Source: Romboutsia_E sp900604535 (GTDB lineage: Bacteria > Bacillota > Clostridia > Peptostreptococcales > Peptostreptococcaceae). Taken from it: a DNA stretch of 64,000 bases. This document shows, piece after piece, positions 1-8,540 of this stretch. The notes beneath the pieces were generated by a model, which ran no database searches, was not told the DNA's origin, and saw only the letters and a list, made by a program, of their open reading frames with translations. The stretch is from contig NZ_UWOT01000006.1 in assembly GCF_900604535.1 (NCBI RefSeq), forward strand, positions 1-64,000, in the 5' to 3' direction. Both the position numbers and the translations under genes were made by a program. How positions within the stretch are numbered: position 1 is the first letter of the stretch; each line of letters opens with the position of its first letter.

Positions 1-386
1 GATTCATATTCTCCATTTTTATATAATTCTTGAGATGAGTAAGATGCCGTATAAATAACCTTATAAATTTTTATATCATCATTCTTTAAACTATCATTTG
101 ATTTTAAATATAGATTAAGTAGACTTGGATTATTATATTCTCTTATGCTTACGATACTTACTTCTGAAAGATAGGAGAGTTGAAGCTTAATACTATCCAA
201 TTCATTTTTATTATATAGTAATTTGGAAATTTCATTTATTTTCTTTTGATTTTTATATTCATAATATTCATGAATAATATTTGCTGGATTTGAAGAATAA
301 GATTTTGTTTTTACGGTGACTATAAAAGTGAAAAGTAGCATAGGAATAAGTACTATAATTGCAATACGTTGTTTTTTCTTAAACAA
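1..386 (-). CDS. DUF4829-like membrane-anchored protein (3' part cut off)
   Basis: The reading frame stays open from a TTG at 386 to the window edge (about 128 codons seen). TTG is chosen because a perfect GGAGG lies 7 nt upstream; no ATG has a comparable site. The N-terminus is basic (FKKKQR) followed by one hydrophobic helix (about residues 7-24), so it is a membrane-anchored or exported protein. After that come NPANIIHEYYEYKNQKK and a later KIYKVIY-type strand, which resemble the DUF4829 family of small clostridial exported proteins. That family match is from memory and only moderate. Its function is unknown. It is divergent from deoD. Confidence 0.6.
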   Translation of the reverse strand, partial: MFKKKQRIAIIVLIPMLLFTFIVTVKTKSYSSNPANIIHEYYEYKNQKKINEISKLLYNKNELDSIKLQLSYLSEVSIVSIREYNNPSLLNLYLKSNDSLKNDDIKIYKVIYTASYSSQELYKNGEYE

Positions 387-547
387 ATTCACACCTCCAC
401 ATAGATATACAAGAAACAATGTTATACTTATACTTTATATATATACTTATTTAAACAATTATAGTATACTAAAGCATGCAATGATTAAAGAAGTTATAAT
501 ATTGCTATTAAAAAATATAATTTATAAATATTCAGGAGGCACAAACA

Positions 548-1267
548 ATGAGTAAATCACCAGTACCAACTCCGCATAACAATGCATTAGTTGGAGACAT
601 AGCAGAAACAGTTTTATTACCAGGAGATCCTCTTAGAGCGAAATTCATAGCAGAAACATTCTTAGAAGATGTTGTGCAATATAATACAGTTAGAGGTATG
701 TATGGTTACACTGGATACTATAAGGGTAAAAGAGTATCGGTTCAAGGTAGTGGAATGGGTATGCCATCAATAGGAATATACTCATACGAATTAATACATT
801 TCTATGGTGTAAAAAACTTAATAAGAGTTGGTTCAGCAGGAGCAATAAATGAAAACTTAAAGTTACATGATGTCGTAATCGGTATGGGTGCTTGTACAAA
901 TTCAAATTATGCATCTTCATATGAATTACCAGGTACGTTTGCTCCAATAGCAAGCTTTGAATTATTACAAAAAGCTGTAAATGTTGCTAAGGAACAAGGT
1001 ACAGATGTAACAGTAGGTAATATTTTATCTTCAGATGTATTCTATGGAGAGCCCGGTTCAAATGCATTACTTAAGTGGCAAAAAATGGGTGTACTTTGTG
1101 TAGAAATGGAAGCTGCAGCTTTATATATGAATGCGGCTAGAGCAGGAGTGAATGCTTTAACAATACTTACAATATCTGATTGTCCATTTACTGGAGAAGA
1201 AACTACTGCACATGAAAGACAAGTAGCATTCACTAAAATGATGGAAATAGCTTTAGAATTAGCTTAA
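548..1267 (+). CDS. deoD: Purine-nucleoside phosphorylase DeoD
   Basis: Cytosolic nucleoside salvage enzyme that phosphorolyses purine (deoxy)nucleosides to base plus (deoxy)ribose-1-phosphate. The 239-residue length is typical of the hexameric, bacterial DeoD type. Visible family motifs are LPGDPLRAK (about 24-32), RVGSAGAI in the phosphate/ribose site, VEMEAAALY (the nucleoside-binding Met-Glu pair) and ISDCPFTGE with the catalytic Asp. A strong AGGAGG precedes the ATG. It is monocistronic: a divergent gene lies upstream and a shared terminator with lexA lies downstream. Confidence 0.97.
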   Translation: MSKSPVPTPHNNALVGDIAETVLLPGDPLRAKFIAETFLEDVVQYNTVRGMYGYTGYYKGKRVSVQGSGMGMPSIGIYSYELIHFYGVKNLIRVGSAGAINENLKLHDVVIGMGACTNSNYASSYELPGTFAPIASFELLQKAVNVAKEQGTDVTVGNILSSDVFYGEPGSNALLKWQKMGVLCVEMEAAALYMNAARAGVNALTILTISDCPFTGEETTAHERQVAFTKMMEIALELA

Positions 1268-1284
1268 TAAATATTACATAAAAT

Positions 1285-1327
1285 AAAAAAGATATGATTT
1301 AAAAATAAATCATATCTTTTTTATTTT
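1285..1327. terminator. Bidirectional terminator between deoD and lexA
   Basis: A roughly 15-bp stem (AAAAAAGATATGATT paired with AATCATATCTTTTTT) with an A/T-rich loop and T-runs on both strands. It can end deoD rightward and lexA leftward. Confidence 0.85.
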
Positions 1328-1343
1328 TTAACTAGTTTATATT

Positions 1344-1979
1344 TTAGACCATAGATCTAAATACCCCTGTAACTACACCTAAAATCTCTACATTTTTAGC
1401 TTCAACACGTATTGGATCCATAAAATCATTTTCAGGTTGTAATCTTACATAATTCCCTTCTTTAAAGAATCTTTTAACAGTAGAAACCTCTCCATTTATA
1501 AGAGCAATAACTATTTGTGAATTGAATGCAATGTTTTTCTTTTCAACAATTAAATAGTCATCATCTAATATACCTGCGTTAATCATGCTTTCCCCTTTAA
1601 CTTTTAATAAAAAGTTTTCATGACCATGTATAAGGTTTGCAGGTAGCGGAATATATTCCTCTATGTTTTCTTGGGCTAATATTGGTTCACCAGCAGTTAT
1701 TTGACCAACTAGAGGTAAGTTTAAAACCTCTTGATTAAATCCTGATACGTTATATCCTACAGTATCATCTAATATCTCAATTGCCCTAGGTTTAGTAGGG
1801 TCCCTTCTGATATATCCCAATTCTTCTAATTTGTTTAAATATCCATGAACTGTTGATGTAGATTTTACACCAGTAGCAGCGCATATTTCTCTTACAGAAG
1901 GTGGATATCCCTTTGCAATAAGTTGTTCTTTAATAAATTCTAGTACACCTAGTTGTTTTTCACTTAAGTCTAAATACAT
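1344..1979 (-). CDS. lexA: LexA SOS repressor
   Basis: Transcriptional repressor of the SOS regulon that self-cleaves when RecA filaments form. The N-terminal winged helix (about 1-70) contains PPSVREICAATGVKSTSTVHGYL. The autocleavage Ala-Gly is seen in QITAGEPIL (about 97-98). The peptidase S24 dyad is Ser in KVKGESM and Lys in STVKRFF. The 211-aa length is normal. AGAAGGGAG precedes the ATG. An SOS-box-like sequence lies about 118 bp upstream, consistent with autoregulation. Confidence 0.97.
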   Translation of the reverse strand: MYLDLSEKQLGVLEFIKEQLIAKGYPPSVREICAATGVKSTSTVHGYLNKLEELGYIRRDPTKPRAIEILDDTVGYNVSGFNQEVLNLPLVGQITAGEPILAQENIEEYIPLPANLIHGHENFLLKVKGESMINAGILDDDYLIVEKKNIAFNSQIVIALINGEVSTVKRFFKEGNYVRLQPENDFMDPIRVEAKNVEILGVVTGVFRSMV

Positions 1980-2096
1980 AAAATCAACTCCCTTCTATTT
2001 ATAAATGATGTATTAAATAACGTTTAAAATTTCCAACGTAATATAATCTAATTAAGCTTTTATAATTATATTTTAACACAAGAAGCTTGATTTCAC

Positions 2097-2108
2097 AAAC
2101 GTTTGTTC
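2097..2108 (-). promoter_or_regulatory. LexA (SOS) operator of lexA
   Basis: On the minus strand the sequence is GAACAAACGTTT, which fits the Gram-positive/clostridial LexA half-site arrangement GAAC-N4-GTTY. It lies in the lexA upstream region, after the end of the recombinase gene. A nearly identical site (GAACAAATGTTT) occurs at 23179-23190. Confidence 0.65.
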
Positions 2109-2141
2109 TAAATAAGTTAAATACATATTAGTAAGCAAAAT

Positions 2142-3377
2142 TTATAAAGATTCATTGGTTTCTATGTCATTTTCAATTTCTTTTATAGATTCAAGTTTAT
2201 CATTGTCATCAACCCATTCGAAGTTATTAACAATATCACGCTTAACATTCTTTTTATGAGCAGCGTAAAGTTGGGTAGTTGTAACATTATCATGATCTAG
2301 TAGATTTTGAACATCATAAATAGAAAAACCTGTTTGTATTAAAGAAGTAGCAGCAGTGGCTCTTAATTTATGTGGACTATATCCTTTATTTCTAGATGTA
2401 TCCATAGAAATAGACGTATACTTTTTCACAAGATCTCTAATAGACTTAGGTGTAATCCTTTTTTTCTGAAGAGATAAGAATAAAGCATCCTTAACATCAT
2501 CACTTAACGACTCGCTTTTAGGCCTTTCATTAAAAATATAATCTTTTACAACAGTTTCGCATGTATGGTTTATAGGCATAAGAACCTCTTTACCTCTTTT
2601 TCTATAAATCTTAAATTCACCTCTAGAGAAGTTAAAAGAAGAAATATTAAGTTCTCTAAGCTCATTAAGTCTTAGTCCATAGGTTACGAATAATGCTAAG
2701 ATAGCCTTGTCACGAAGCTTAGTCTTTTTCCAATATACTTTTTCTTTTTCAGTAAGACCTTCGCCGCTTTCTACTGCATCTAGCATTTTAGTAACTTCAT
2801 CAATATCAAGCCTTTTTATTGCATCCGGTTGAGGCTTAGGAAGCTTAATTGGGTTAAATCCATCTGTAATGTTATTTTCTAATTGTTCATTCCTATAAAG
2901 AAATTTAAATAGGGTAGACAGAGATGATTTTTTTCTAGCTAAAGCTCTATTGTTATTTTCAAATATTAATGTATTTTTTTCTGTATGCTTATAGTATCTA
3001 CTACAATAATCTCCAAGAAATAGATTAACATCTCTTGCTTTTATAGAATTAAATTCCTCAAGAGTTATATCTTTTGTACTTTCAGCTCTCGTAAGCTCCT
3101 GAGACTCGACTAAATAAGTGCAAAAGAAGTTTATATCTTCAAGGTAAGCATAACGCGTAGAAACGGCTACAGAGCCTTTTAGATATATGAAATAATCTTT
3201 CATAAACTTAGGTAGTTGATTTTCTATTTTAATACATTTTTCCACAATGTTGTTATCTCTAATAACTATATTATCTGGTTTGTCTGATTTATTGTTAATT
3301 TTTAAGATTTTATCCTTGTTCAAAATAATCCTAAATTTCAAATTAATTATTATGTGTATAATAATATAAAATATCAT
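2142..3377 (-). CDS. XerS-like tyrosine recombinase
   Basis: Site-specific tyrosine recombinase with an N-terminal SAM-like core-binding domain (STRYAYLEDINFF..., then KKSSLSTLFKFLYR) and a C-terminal catalytic domain. The catalytic residues are visible: Arg in YGLRLNE (about 234), H-x-x-R in SPHKLRAT (about 335-338), His in LLDHDN (about 357) and nucleophilic Tyr in TQLYAAH (about 369). The architecture resembles the single-recombinase XerS type rather than phage integrases, so a chromosome-dimer role is possible but inferred. The start is uncertain: the first 20 or so residues are hydrophobic and A/T-driven, and a TTG near 3320 may be the true start. It lies behind a long gene-free stretch and upstream of lexA on the same strand. 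Confidence 0.85.
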   Translation of the reverse strand: MIFYIIIHIIINLKFRIILNKDKILKINNKSDKPDNIVIRDNNIVEKCIKIENQLPKFMKDYFIYLKGSVAVSTRYAYLEDINFFCTYLVESQELTRAESTKDITLEEFNSIKARDVNLFLGDYCSRYYKHTEKNTLIFENNNRALARKKSSLSTLFKFLYRNEQLENNITDGFNPIKLPKPQPDAIKRLDIDEVTKMLDAVESGEGLTEKEKVYWKKTKLRDKAILALFVTYGLRLNELRELNISSFNFSRGEFKIYRKRGKEVLMPINHTCETVVKDYIFNERPKSESLSDDVKDALFLSLQKKRITPKSIRDLVKKYTSISMDTSRNKGYSPHKLRATAATSLIQTGFSIYDVQNLLDHDNVTTTQLYAAHKKNVKRDIVNNFEWVDDNDKLESIKEIENDIETNESL

Positions 3378-4427
3378 ATTAGTTTTTTTCTTTCAATGGA
3401 TAAAAGATAAGAAGAGATTAGATAGATATTAAAATTAAATATGTATGTATACAAAATAAATAATATATCTATATAAATATATTGTAAGGATCAAAAAAAT
3501 TTAAAATAACTAAAATAACTAAGTATTATATATAAATAAAATTATATGAAGTTTATTAATTATTAATTTATATTTACATTTATATACAGATTTTGAATAT
3601 GAATATGAATAAAATAAGAGTGAAGAGAAAAAATAGTATACATTTATAAATTTAAAAAATACTAAAAAATTATATTAAGAGTACTGTATATAATGTTTAT
3701 TTATATAACTATTCCCTAAATATACATTTAGAAACTAGTTATATGTTGATTATTATAACTACTCCTTTGTACATACATATACGCAGATATTATATATATT
3801 TAGTTTTTATATACATATATAAATTTAATTTACAGCAACTATGTTATAAAATGTATATTCTTACGCATTATATATGTATAGATATTTATATACATATATC
3901 TACAAATTTATTCAAAATATCATTACGTATGTATATATATGTGTGAAAAATTGTATTTTTATTAAGATTGCTTGATTTTAATTTAAACTTAATAAAATTA
4001 ATTCGCTCCGTCGTAGAAATTTCATTTTACTTAATTAAATATGGTTAATATTGTTATTTACTTTAATTTATCGGATTCATGAGTTGTTTTAATAAGATAT
4101 GATCATTTATTTATTCTATTTTATAAACTTTAACCTTTAACACATTTACTTTCTTTTCATTATATATAGCTTCATATTAAGTTAATCCTATTTGACGATT
4201 TTAATAAAACCCTTCTCTATCAAATTACCCTACTAGACTAACCTATTTTTTAGAATGGAATTAAACAAACGATTTAGAAATTACTACTTAAAAATAATAA
4301 TATTTATGATTACTAGCTATAGCTTTAAGATTAAACTATTTTAGGCTTAGGAGAATTTATTTAGTTTAGCTTCATAAAATTTAAATAAACTAAGTAAATT
4401 CTCATTAATTAATTATTTGTATGTAAT
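3378..4427. other. Long gene-poor, extremely AT-rich interval
   Basis: About 1.05 kb with no credible coding sequence. The only open frame (3743-3946, plus) is Tyr/Ile low-complexity from TATATA runs and lacks a ribosome site. Less AT-rich islands occur near 4000-4025 and 4190-4240. One clear inverted repeat lies at 4351-4403. It may hold promoters for the recombinase or decayed DNA; I cannot assign more. Confidence 0.6.
4351..4403. repeat. 17-bp inverted repeat
   Basis: Arms at 4351-4367 and 4387-4403 (GAGAATTTATTTAGTTT against AAACTAAGTAAATTCTC) pair with a single G-U-type mismatch across a 19-nt loop. There is no clear T-tract on either side, so it may not be a simple terminator. It lies just downstream of sspH. 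Confidence 0.6.
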
Positions 4428-4625
4428 TTAATATAAAACTTCATTTAATTGTTCTAGGCTTACTTCATATTTATAGTTTCCATCCATAGATTCAACATAT
4501 GCAGTACCAATATTGTTATCTACACTTATGATATTAACCTGATTCTCTTTATAGAAAATCTTTGAATTGACATTTGTATTTGAATCTTTTGAATTTACTA
4601 TCTCCATAGCTCTTCTTAATTGCAT
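4428..4625 (-). CDS. sspH: H-type small acid-soluble spore protein
   Basis: 65-residue spore-core protein of the SASP-H family. It begins MQLRRAMEIVNSKD, the conserved QRAxEIxxS start of the family, and ends with a short beta-rich segment containing NNIGTAYVE and EVSLEQLNE. These minor SASPs are made in the forespore. TTAGGAGG precedes the ATG. A sigma-G-like promoter fits at 4643-4672. The spore gene spoVS lies next upstream on the same strand. Confidence 0.88.
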   Translation of the reverse strand: MQLRRAMEIVNSKDSNTNVNSKIFYKENQVNIISVDNNIGTAYVESMDGNYKYEVSLEQLNEVLY

Positions 4626-4642
4626 AAAATCCTCCTAAATGA

Positions 4643-4672
4643 TAATATACTATTTTATTACTTTATTTATAC
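4643..4672 (-). promoter_or_regulatory. Possible sigma-G/F promoter of sspH
   Basis: On the minus strand GTATA, then 18 nt, then TATATTA, close to the forespore consensus (GNATR-N18-CATNNTA) with the first -10 base changed. It sits just upstream of the sspH ribosome site. This is a consensus match by eye only. Confidence 0.35.
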
Positions 4673-4720
4673 TTACCATTAAAGATTATTTTATGCATTT
4701 GATCAAGTTTATAAGTAAAT

Positions 4721-4759
4721 AAAAAAGCAACAGCTTAAAAATAGCTTGTTGCTTTTTTA
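4721..4759. terminator. Terminator after spoVS
   Basis: AAAAAGCAACAGCT pairs with AGCTTGTTGCTTTTT (one bulged base) across a TAAAAAT loop, with T-runs on both strands. It ends spoVS leftward. Confidence 0.8.
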
Positions 4760-4775
4760 TTTATTATCCTAATTA

Positions 4776-5036
4776 TTATCTAGGTTCTATTATTAATTTT
4801 ATAGCTGTTTTTTGCTCTCCGTCAATTTCAATGTCTGTAAAAGCTGGAACACAAACTAAATCCATACCACTTGGAGCTACAAATCCTCTTGCAATTGCTA
4901 CTGACTTTATAGCTTGATTTAATGCGCCAGCACCGATAGCTTGGATTTCTGCGTTTCCTTTTTCTCTTAGTACTCCTGCTAGAGCTCCTGCCACAGAATT
5001 AGGATTAGATTTTGATGAAACTTTTAATACTTCCAT
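4776..5036 (-). CDS. spoVS: Stage V sporulation protein S
   Basis: 86-aa Alba-like DNA/RNA-binding protein needed for spore coat and later sporulation stages in Bacillus. The sequence MEVLKVSSKSNPNSVAGALAG with AIGAGALNQAIKSVAIARG is nearly invariant in the family, and the length is exactly typical. AAGGAGG precedes the ATG. It carries its own terminator and precedes sspH on the same strand. Confidence 0.97.
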   Translation of the reverse strand: MEVLKVSSKSNPNSVAGALAGVLREKGNAEIQAIGAGALNQAIKSVAIARGFVAPSGMDLVCVPAFTDIEIDGEQKTAIKLIIEPR

Positions 5037-5165
5037 TTCAATATCCTCCTTTTGTATTATTTAAAATATCTACAGTACTAAATTAACTTTGTTTAAATTA
5101 TACTTCGATATTAAACTAAAAAATACCTTTAATTTTTATACATATATTATTAAATATAAGTGAAT

Positions 5166-5822
5166 TTAGCTTTTAGCTTCTTGCTTTTTTAATTCTTGGA
5201 TTTCTTTTAATGTTAAACCTGTAATTTCCATTATAAATTGAGGATCAGATTTTTTTTCTAAAAGCTCTAATGCCATGACTTTTTTTGTTGCTAGTGTTTT
5301 TATTTCTTTTTCTAGAGCTAATTCCTTTTCTTGTTCTGTAAAAAATACATTTTCAAGATCATTTTCTAATATTTTATTGGAGAATGATTTTGTTAAGAAC
5401 ATTTGTTCTCCTTCATCATTATTGACACTTTCTTCATTTATCCTCTTAATTTTTACTTTAAACCATTCCTTATATATGTTGAATAAAATAAAAATTGAAG
5501 GTATTAAAAAGTAAGCTTTAGCTCCTAATAATCCAATTATAACAGTTATAATGCATATAGCTTTATTTATAGTACTTATTGGTATATTGAAAATATATTT
5601 TTCGTTTGTATATGTGTTTATTGCTGATAGAATCAACATAATTACACAAAGCGGCAATAAAAAGTAACTGGCAATTACTCCTCCAAAGCTTAATGAATCG
5701 AAATTTCTATTTATATTTCCGTATACATACATCCAACCATTCAAATAGGCGTATAAACTTGTAAAAACTCCAATTATTGCACCGAGAGCTTCTGTGTAAT
5801 AGTTTGAGAAATGCGAATTCAT
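5166..5822 (-). CDS. Membrane protein with cytoplasmic helical tail, unknown function
   Basis: 218 aa. About three to four membrane segments fill residues 10-120 (ALGAIIGVFTSLYAYL; SYFLLPLCVIMLILSAI; AICIITVIIGLLG; YFLIPSIFILFNIY). A charged, Glu/Lys-rich tail (about 125-218) follows. The tail ends KSDPQFIMEITGLTLKEIQELK, similar to the short helix-turn ending seen in Rpn/PD-(D/E)XK-type proteins. I do not recognise a function. AGGGGGGAT precedes the ATG. It is divergent from the small gene at 6001. Confidence 0.6.
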   Translation of the reverse strand: MNSHFSNYYTEALGAIIGVFTSLYAYLNGWMYVYGNINRNFDSLSFGGVIASYFLLPLCVIMLILSAINTYTNEKYIFNIPISTINKAICIITVIIGLLGAKAYFLIPSIFILFNIYKEWFKVKIKRINEESVNNDEGEQMFLTKSFSNKILENDLENVFFTEQEKELALEKEIKTLATKKVMALELLEKKSDPQFIMEITGLTLKEIQELKKQEAKS

Positions 5823-6000
5823 GTTATCCCCCCTAATAATATGTATAATAATAAGTATGATTTAAAACTTATAAATATATCATATTCTATTTATTGTTAA
5901 TTTTCTATTTATATTTTTTATGAAAAGTATTATAATTTATATACTGAAAACTAAATTAATTTACGATGGTGTTAATCCACCGAATGAGAGGCGTTTTATT

Positions 6001-6273
6001 ATGTTGGATACTGCAGAATTTGTACTTAAAATAGCATTTATAGTATTAACTATTATTTGGATAGGTAAAATAATGATATTAAGAACTGATAAACAAATTG
6101 TTATAAATCCATTACTTATAGGTATATCGGCTATATTAGTAGTTTTACCAGAAGGTAATGAAATATCTACTACAGTAACAATACAAGAAGTAAAGGTTGC
6201 ATTATATGCTATATATTGTGCTGTTGTATTATTAGGAGTTTATTCTACTACTAGAGATCGAAATTTATTTTAA
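6001..6273 (+). CDS. Small membrane protein, unknown function
   Basis: 90 aa if started at the ATG at 6001, which has GAGAGG 9 nt upstream. The frame can be read further 5' but that part looks non-coding. Three hydrophobic helices are visible (FVLKIAFIVLTIIWIGKIM; PLLIGISAILVVLP; VALYAIYCAVVLLGVY). There is no recognisable domain. Confidence 0.6.
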   Translation: MLDTAEFVLKIAFIVLTIIWIGKIMILRTDKQIVINPLLIGISAILVVLPEGNEISTTVTIQEVKVALYAIYCAVVLLGVYSTTRDRNLF

Positions 6274-6325
6274 AAAGCACCCAAATGGGATAATTGAACT
6301 TCGATTATCCTATTTAGGTGCTTTG
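6272..6325. terminator. Terminator between 6001-6273 and trmB
   Basis: A long imperfect stem (AAAAGCACC.AAAT.GGATAAT against ATTATCC.ATTT.GGTGCTTT). The T-run is better on the minus strand, so it mainly serves trmB. Confidence 0.75.
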
Positions 6326-6333
6326 TAGTTTAA

Positions 6334-6984
6334 TTATAATGTAAGTCGCTTAGAAGCTTCACATCTAAATATTTTCATACCTTGTGACATAAATTTATCT
6401 TCATATTCTGTAGTTACATTGTTTATCTCTGTATTCTTAGCTAAATCTAGTGATATATTTTTTAATAACCAATTGTTAGAAGCTATTTCATTTAAACTAA
6501 ATTCAAATAAGTCTTGGTTGTCAGTTTTGAAGTGTAATTCTCCTTCGTCTGATAGTATTTCTTTATATTTATCAAGGAAGTTAGAGTGTGTTAACCTTCT
6601 TTTTGACCACCTTTTCTTTGGCCATGGATCACAAAAATTAACATATACTCGGCTTATCTCTCCTTTATCAAAGGAGTCTAGAATATTGTTTACATTCCCC
6701 CATACAAATAGGATATTATCTAACTTGGCCTCATCTGCTTTTTCTACAGCTTTTAATAGTACTTCTTCTTTAATTTCCATAGCTATATAGTTTATATTTG
6801 GATTTTGCTTTGCTAAAGTTGTTATAAACTTTCCTCTTCCTGTACCAAATTCTACATATATAGGATTTTCATTTTTAAATTTTAGACTCCAATTACCTTT
6901 TAAATCTTCTATATTTTCTTTTATTACATAATTTGTATAACTGATTAATTTCTCATCGGATCCTTTTTTCTTTCTTCTTCTCAT
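6334..6984 (-). CDS. trmB: tRNA (guanine-N7)-methyltransferase TrmB
   Basis: Uses SAM to make m7G46 in the tRNA variable loop. The SAM-binding motif VEFGTGRGKF lies at about 45-54. The family signature CDPWPKKRWSKRRL lies near 119-132. A GELHFKTDN strand with the catalytic/tRNA-binding Asp follows. The 216-aa length is typical. TTAAGGAGAGG precedes the ATG. It is the last gene before a shared terminator. Confidence 0.97.
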   Translation of the reverse strand: MRRRKKKGSDEKLISYTNYVIKENIEDLKGNWSLKFKNENPIYVEFGTGRGKFITTLAKQNPNINYIAMEIKEEVLLKAVEKADEAKLDNILFVWGNVNNILDSFDKGEISRVYVNFCDPWPKKRWSKRRLTHSNFLDKYKEILSDEGELHFKTDNQDLFEFSLNEIASNNWLLKNISLDLAKNTEINNVTTEYEDKFMSQGMKIFRCEASKRLTL

Positions 6985-7011
6985 TGGCCTCTCCTTAAGT
7001 TGTAATAAATT

Positions 7012-7052
7012 TGTAAAAAATTATAGAGTATTAGCTTTAAGCCAATACTCTA
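7012..7052 (-). terminator. Terminator after the HesB-like gene
   Basis: On the minus strand, AGAGTATTGGC and GCTAATACTCT form an 11-bp stem with one wobble pair, followed by a T-run. Confidence 0.75.
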
Positions 7053-7066
7053 TTAATATAATCTAA

Positions 7067-7390
7067 TTAACAATCGCAACCAGAGCATCCTCCACTGCAA
7101 CCGCCGCCACCTTCAGGCATGTTTTCTACTACTATTCTGAATCCATATCCAGTATCTTCTATAGTCACGTCTCCGTATTGAGCGTATTCTGCTTGATCCA
7201 TTACGAAATGTAATCCTTCATGGTCAAATGTTACATCTGAACTATTTTGCTCATCTAAAGCAAGACCAAATGATGGACCACTGCATCCAAAACCTGCAAA
7301 GTATATTCTTATGCTTGATGGTTTATCTGCATTTTCTCCTATTATTTTGTTTAATGTATCGATTGCTGTTTGTGGTAAAGTAACTTTCAT
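7067..7390 (-). CDS. HesB/IscA-like protein (Cys form)
   Basis: 107-aa Fe-S-biogenesis (HesB/IscA) fold. The key segment is AGFGCSGPSFGLALDE with Cys36. Other members of this subfamily are known to carry selenocysteine at that position. The C-terminus is a glycine/cysteine cluster (GGGGCSGGCSGCDC) likely to bind metal or a cluster. A strong ribosome site precedes the ATG, and a good terminator follows. A paralogue at 52492-52812 has an in-frame TGA at the equivalent position. Its exact role (carrier or metal chaperone) is inferred. Confidence 0.85.
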   Translation of the reverse strand: MKVTLPQTAIDTLNKIIGENADKPSSIRIYFAGFGCSGPSFGLALDEQNSSDVTFDHEGLHFVMDQAEYAQYGDVTIEDTGYGFRIVVENMPEGGGGCSGGCSGCDC

Positions 7391-7466
7391 TTAATCAATT
7401 CCTCTCTATTTCTTAGATATATATATTATATACCATTATAAAAAAGAATCAAACATTTTATTTTAT

Positions 7467-8540
7467 CTAAACAGAAGATACAAAGGCATCGATATTGATA
7501 GATTTTTTATCTTTTAAATTTATTACATATAAGCTTGGAGTTACATAGTTATAATCATTAAGAAATGGAAATAATAATGTGTATCTATCTTCTTTTAAGT
7601 TATTAAAAGTATACATTCCGTTACTATTTGTAGTGCTATAATATTTATTACCGTTAGAATCTATTATTGTAATTACTTTGTTATTTAATGTATCAGAATC
7701 GTTAAGAACTAGTTTTCCTGATATAGAATATATATTAGGATTTGTACTCTCTAAGCTAAAAGAAGCATTACTTACATTTAAAAGTAATGGTTGTATAAGA
7801 ACTCCGCTTAATAAACCTGACTTAAAAAAAGGAACCTCGTGATAAAAATCCGCTTTAACAAGGCAGTCTGAACAAATATTTTTTATTATTATTTTTGAAA
7901 TAGAATATAAAAGTGAAGGTCTTTCATCTGTATATAAATCACTGTACTTACCGGTAACTTGTACGTTGTTGCAAGAAATAATGTTATTATCCTCCCATAT
8001 TATAGTGGGTTTAAAAATGTAATTGTCTCCTTGATTTACAAATATAGGATTTAAGCATACTAATTGTTCGCTGGCTATTATTTTTATTTCTTTATTTACT
8101 AGGGAATTCATAAAAGAAAAATCATCTATACGGTTATTGGAGATATTTATTAAATCTAGGTGCTTTAATTCTGATAAATTGGGGATGTTGCGTATATTGT
8201 TATAATCCAAACTGACACTTTTAAGTTTTTTTAGTTTAGGTAAAAAAGAGATATTTTCTATTCTATTTTCGCTTAATTCTAGATTTTCTAAATTTGATAA
8301 ATTACTTATTTCGTCTGCTGTTTTAATGTAGTTTTTATTAAGGATAAGATTATTTAAGCTTCTCGCATATTGTAACCCATGTAAACTCTTTATGCTTTGC
8401 TCTGATAAGTTAAGCTCTGTCAACTTACTTAGAAATTCTTTTGTTATATCTTTTTCTTTTTTGTTACACGCTCGGGCTATAGAAAATTTTAAATGTTTAT
8501 TTATCCAATTATCGTCATTAACATTCGCCAAATTAATCAT
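7467..8540 (-). CDS. Leucine-rich-repeat protein with C-terminal carboxypeptidase-regulatory-like domain
   Basis: 357 aa. Residues about 40-150 hold five to six 21-23-aa leucine-rich repeats of the internalin type (LTELNLSEQSIKSLHGLQYA; LNNLILNKNYIKTADEISNL; LENLELSENRIENISFLPKL). A middle beta-rich region follows (about 170-265). The last 90 residues look like a carboxypeptidase-regulatory/SdrD B-like fold (YSISGKLVLND, STTNSNGMYTFNNLKEDRYTL). No signal peptide, sortase motif or membrane segment is seen, so it appears cytosolic or is exported by an unusual route. It overlaps the acetyltransferase gene by 8 nt, implying coupled translation. Function is unknown. Confidence 0.75.
   Translation of the reverse strand: MINLANVNDDNWINKHLKFSIARACNKKEKDITKEFLSKLTELNLSEQSIKSLHGLQYARSLNNLILNKNYIKTADEISNLSNLENLELSENRIENISFLPKLKKLKSVSLDYNNIRNIPNLSELKHLDLINISNNRIDDFSFMNSLVNKEIKIIASEQLVCLNPIFVNQGDNYIFKPTIIWEDNNIISCNNVQVTGKYSDLYTDERPSLLYSISKIIIKNICSDCLVKADFYHEVPFFKSGLLSGVLIQPLLLNVSNASFSLESTNPNIYSISGKLVLNDSDTLNNKVITIIDSNGNKYYSTTNSNGMYTFNNLKEDRYTLLFPFLNDYNYVTPSLYVINLKDKKSINIDAFVSSV

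Noticed and set aside
316..555. 79-aa plus-strand open frame ahead of deoD
   Set aside because: It is antisense to the truncated DUF4829-like gene and lacks a ribosome site; the deoD start at 548 is clear.
3743..3946. 67-aa Tyr/Ile-rich open frame
   Set aside because: Made from TATATA runs, low-complexity, no ribosome site; judged non-coding.
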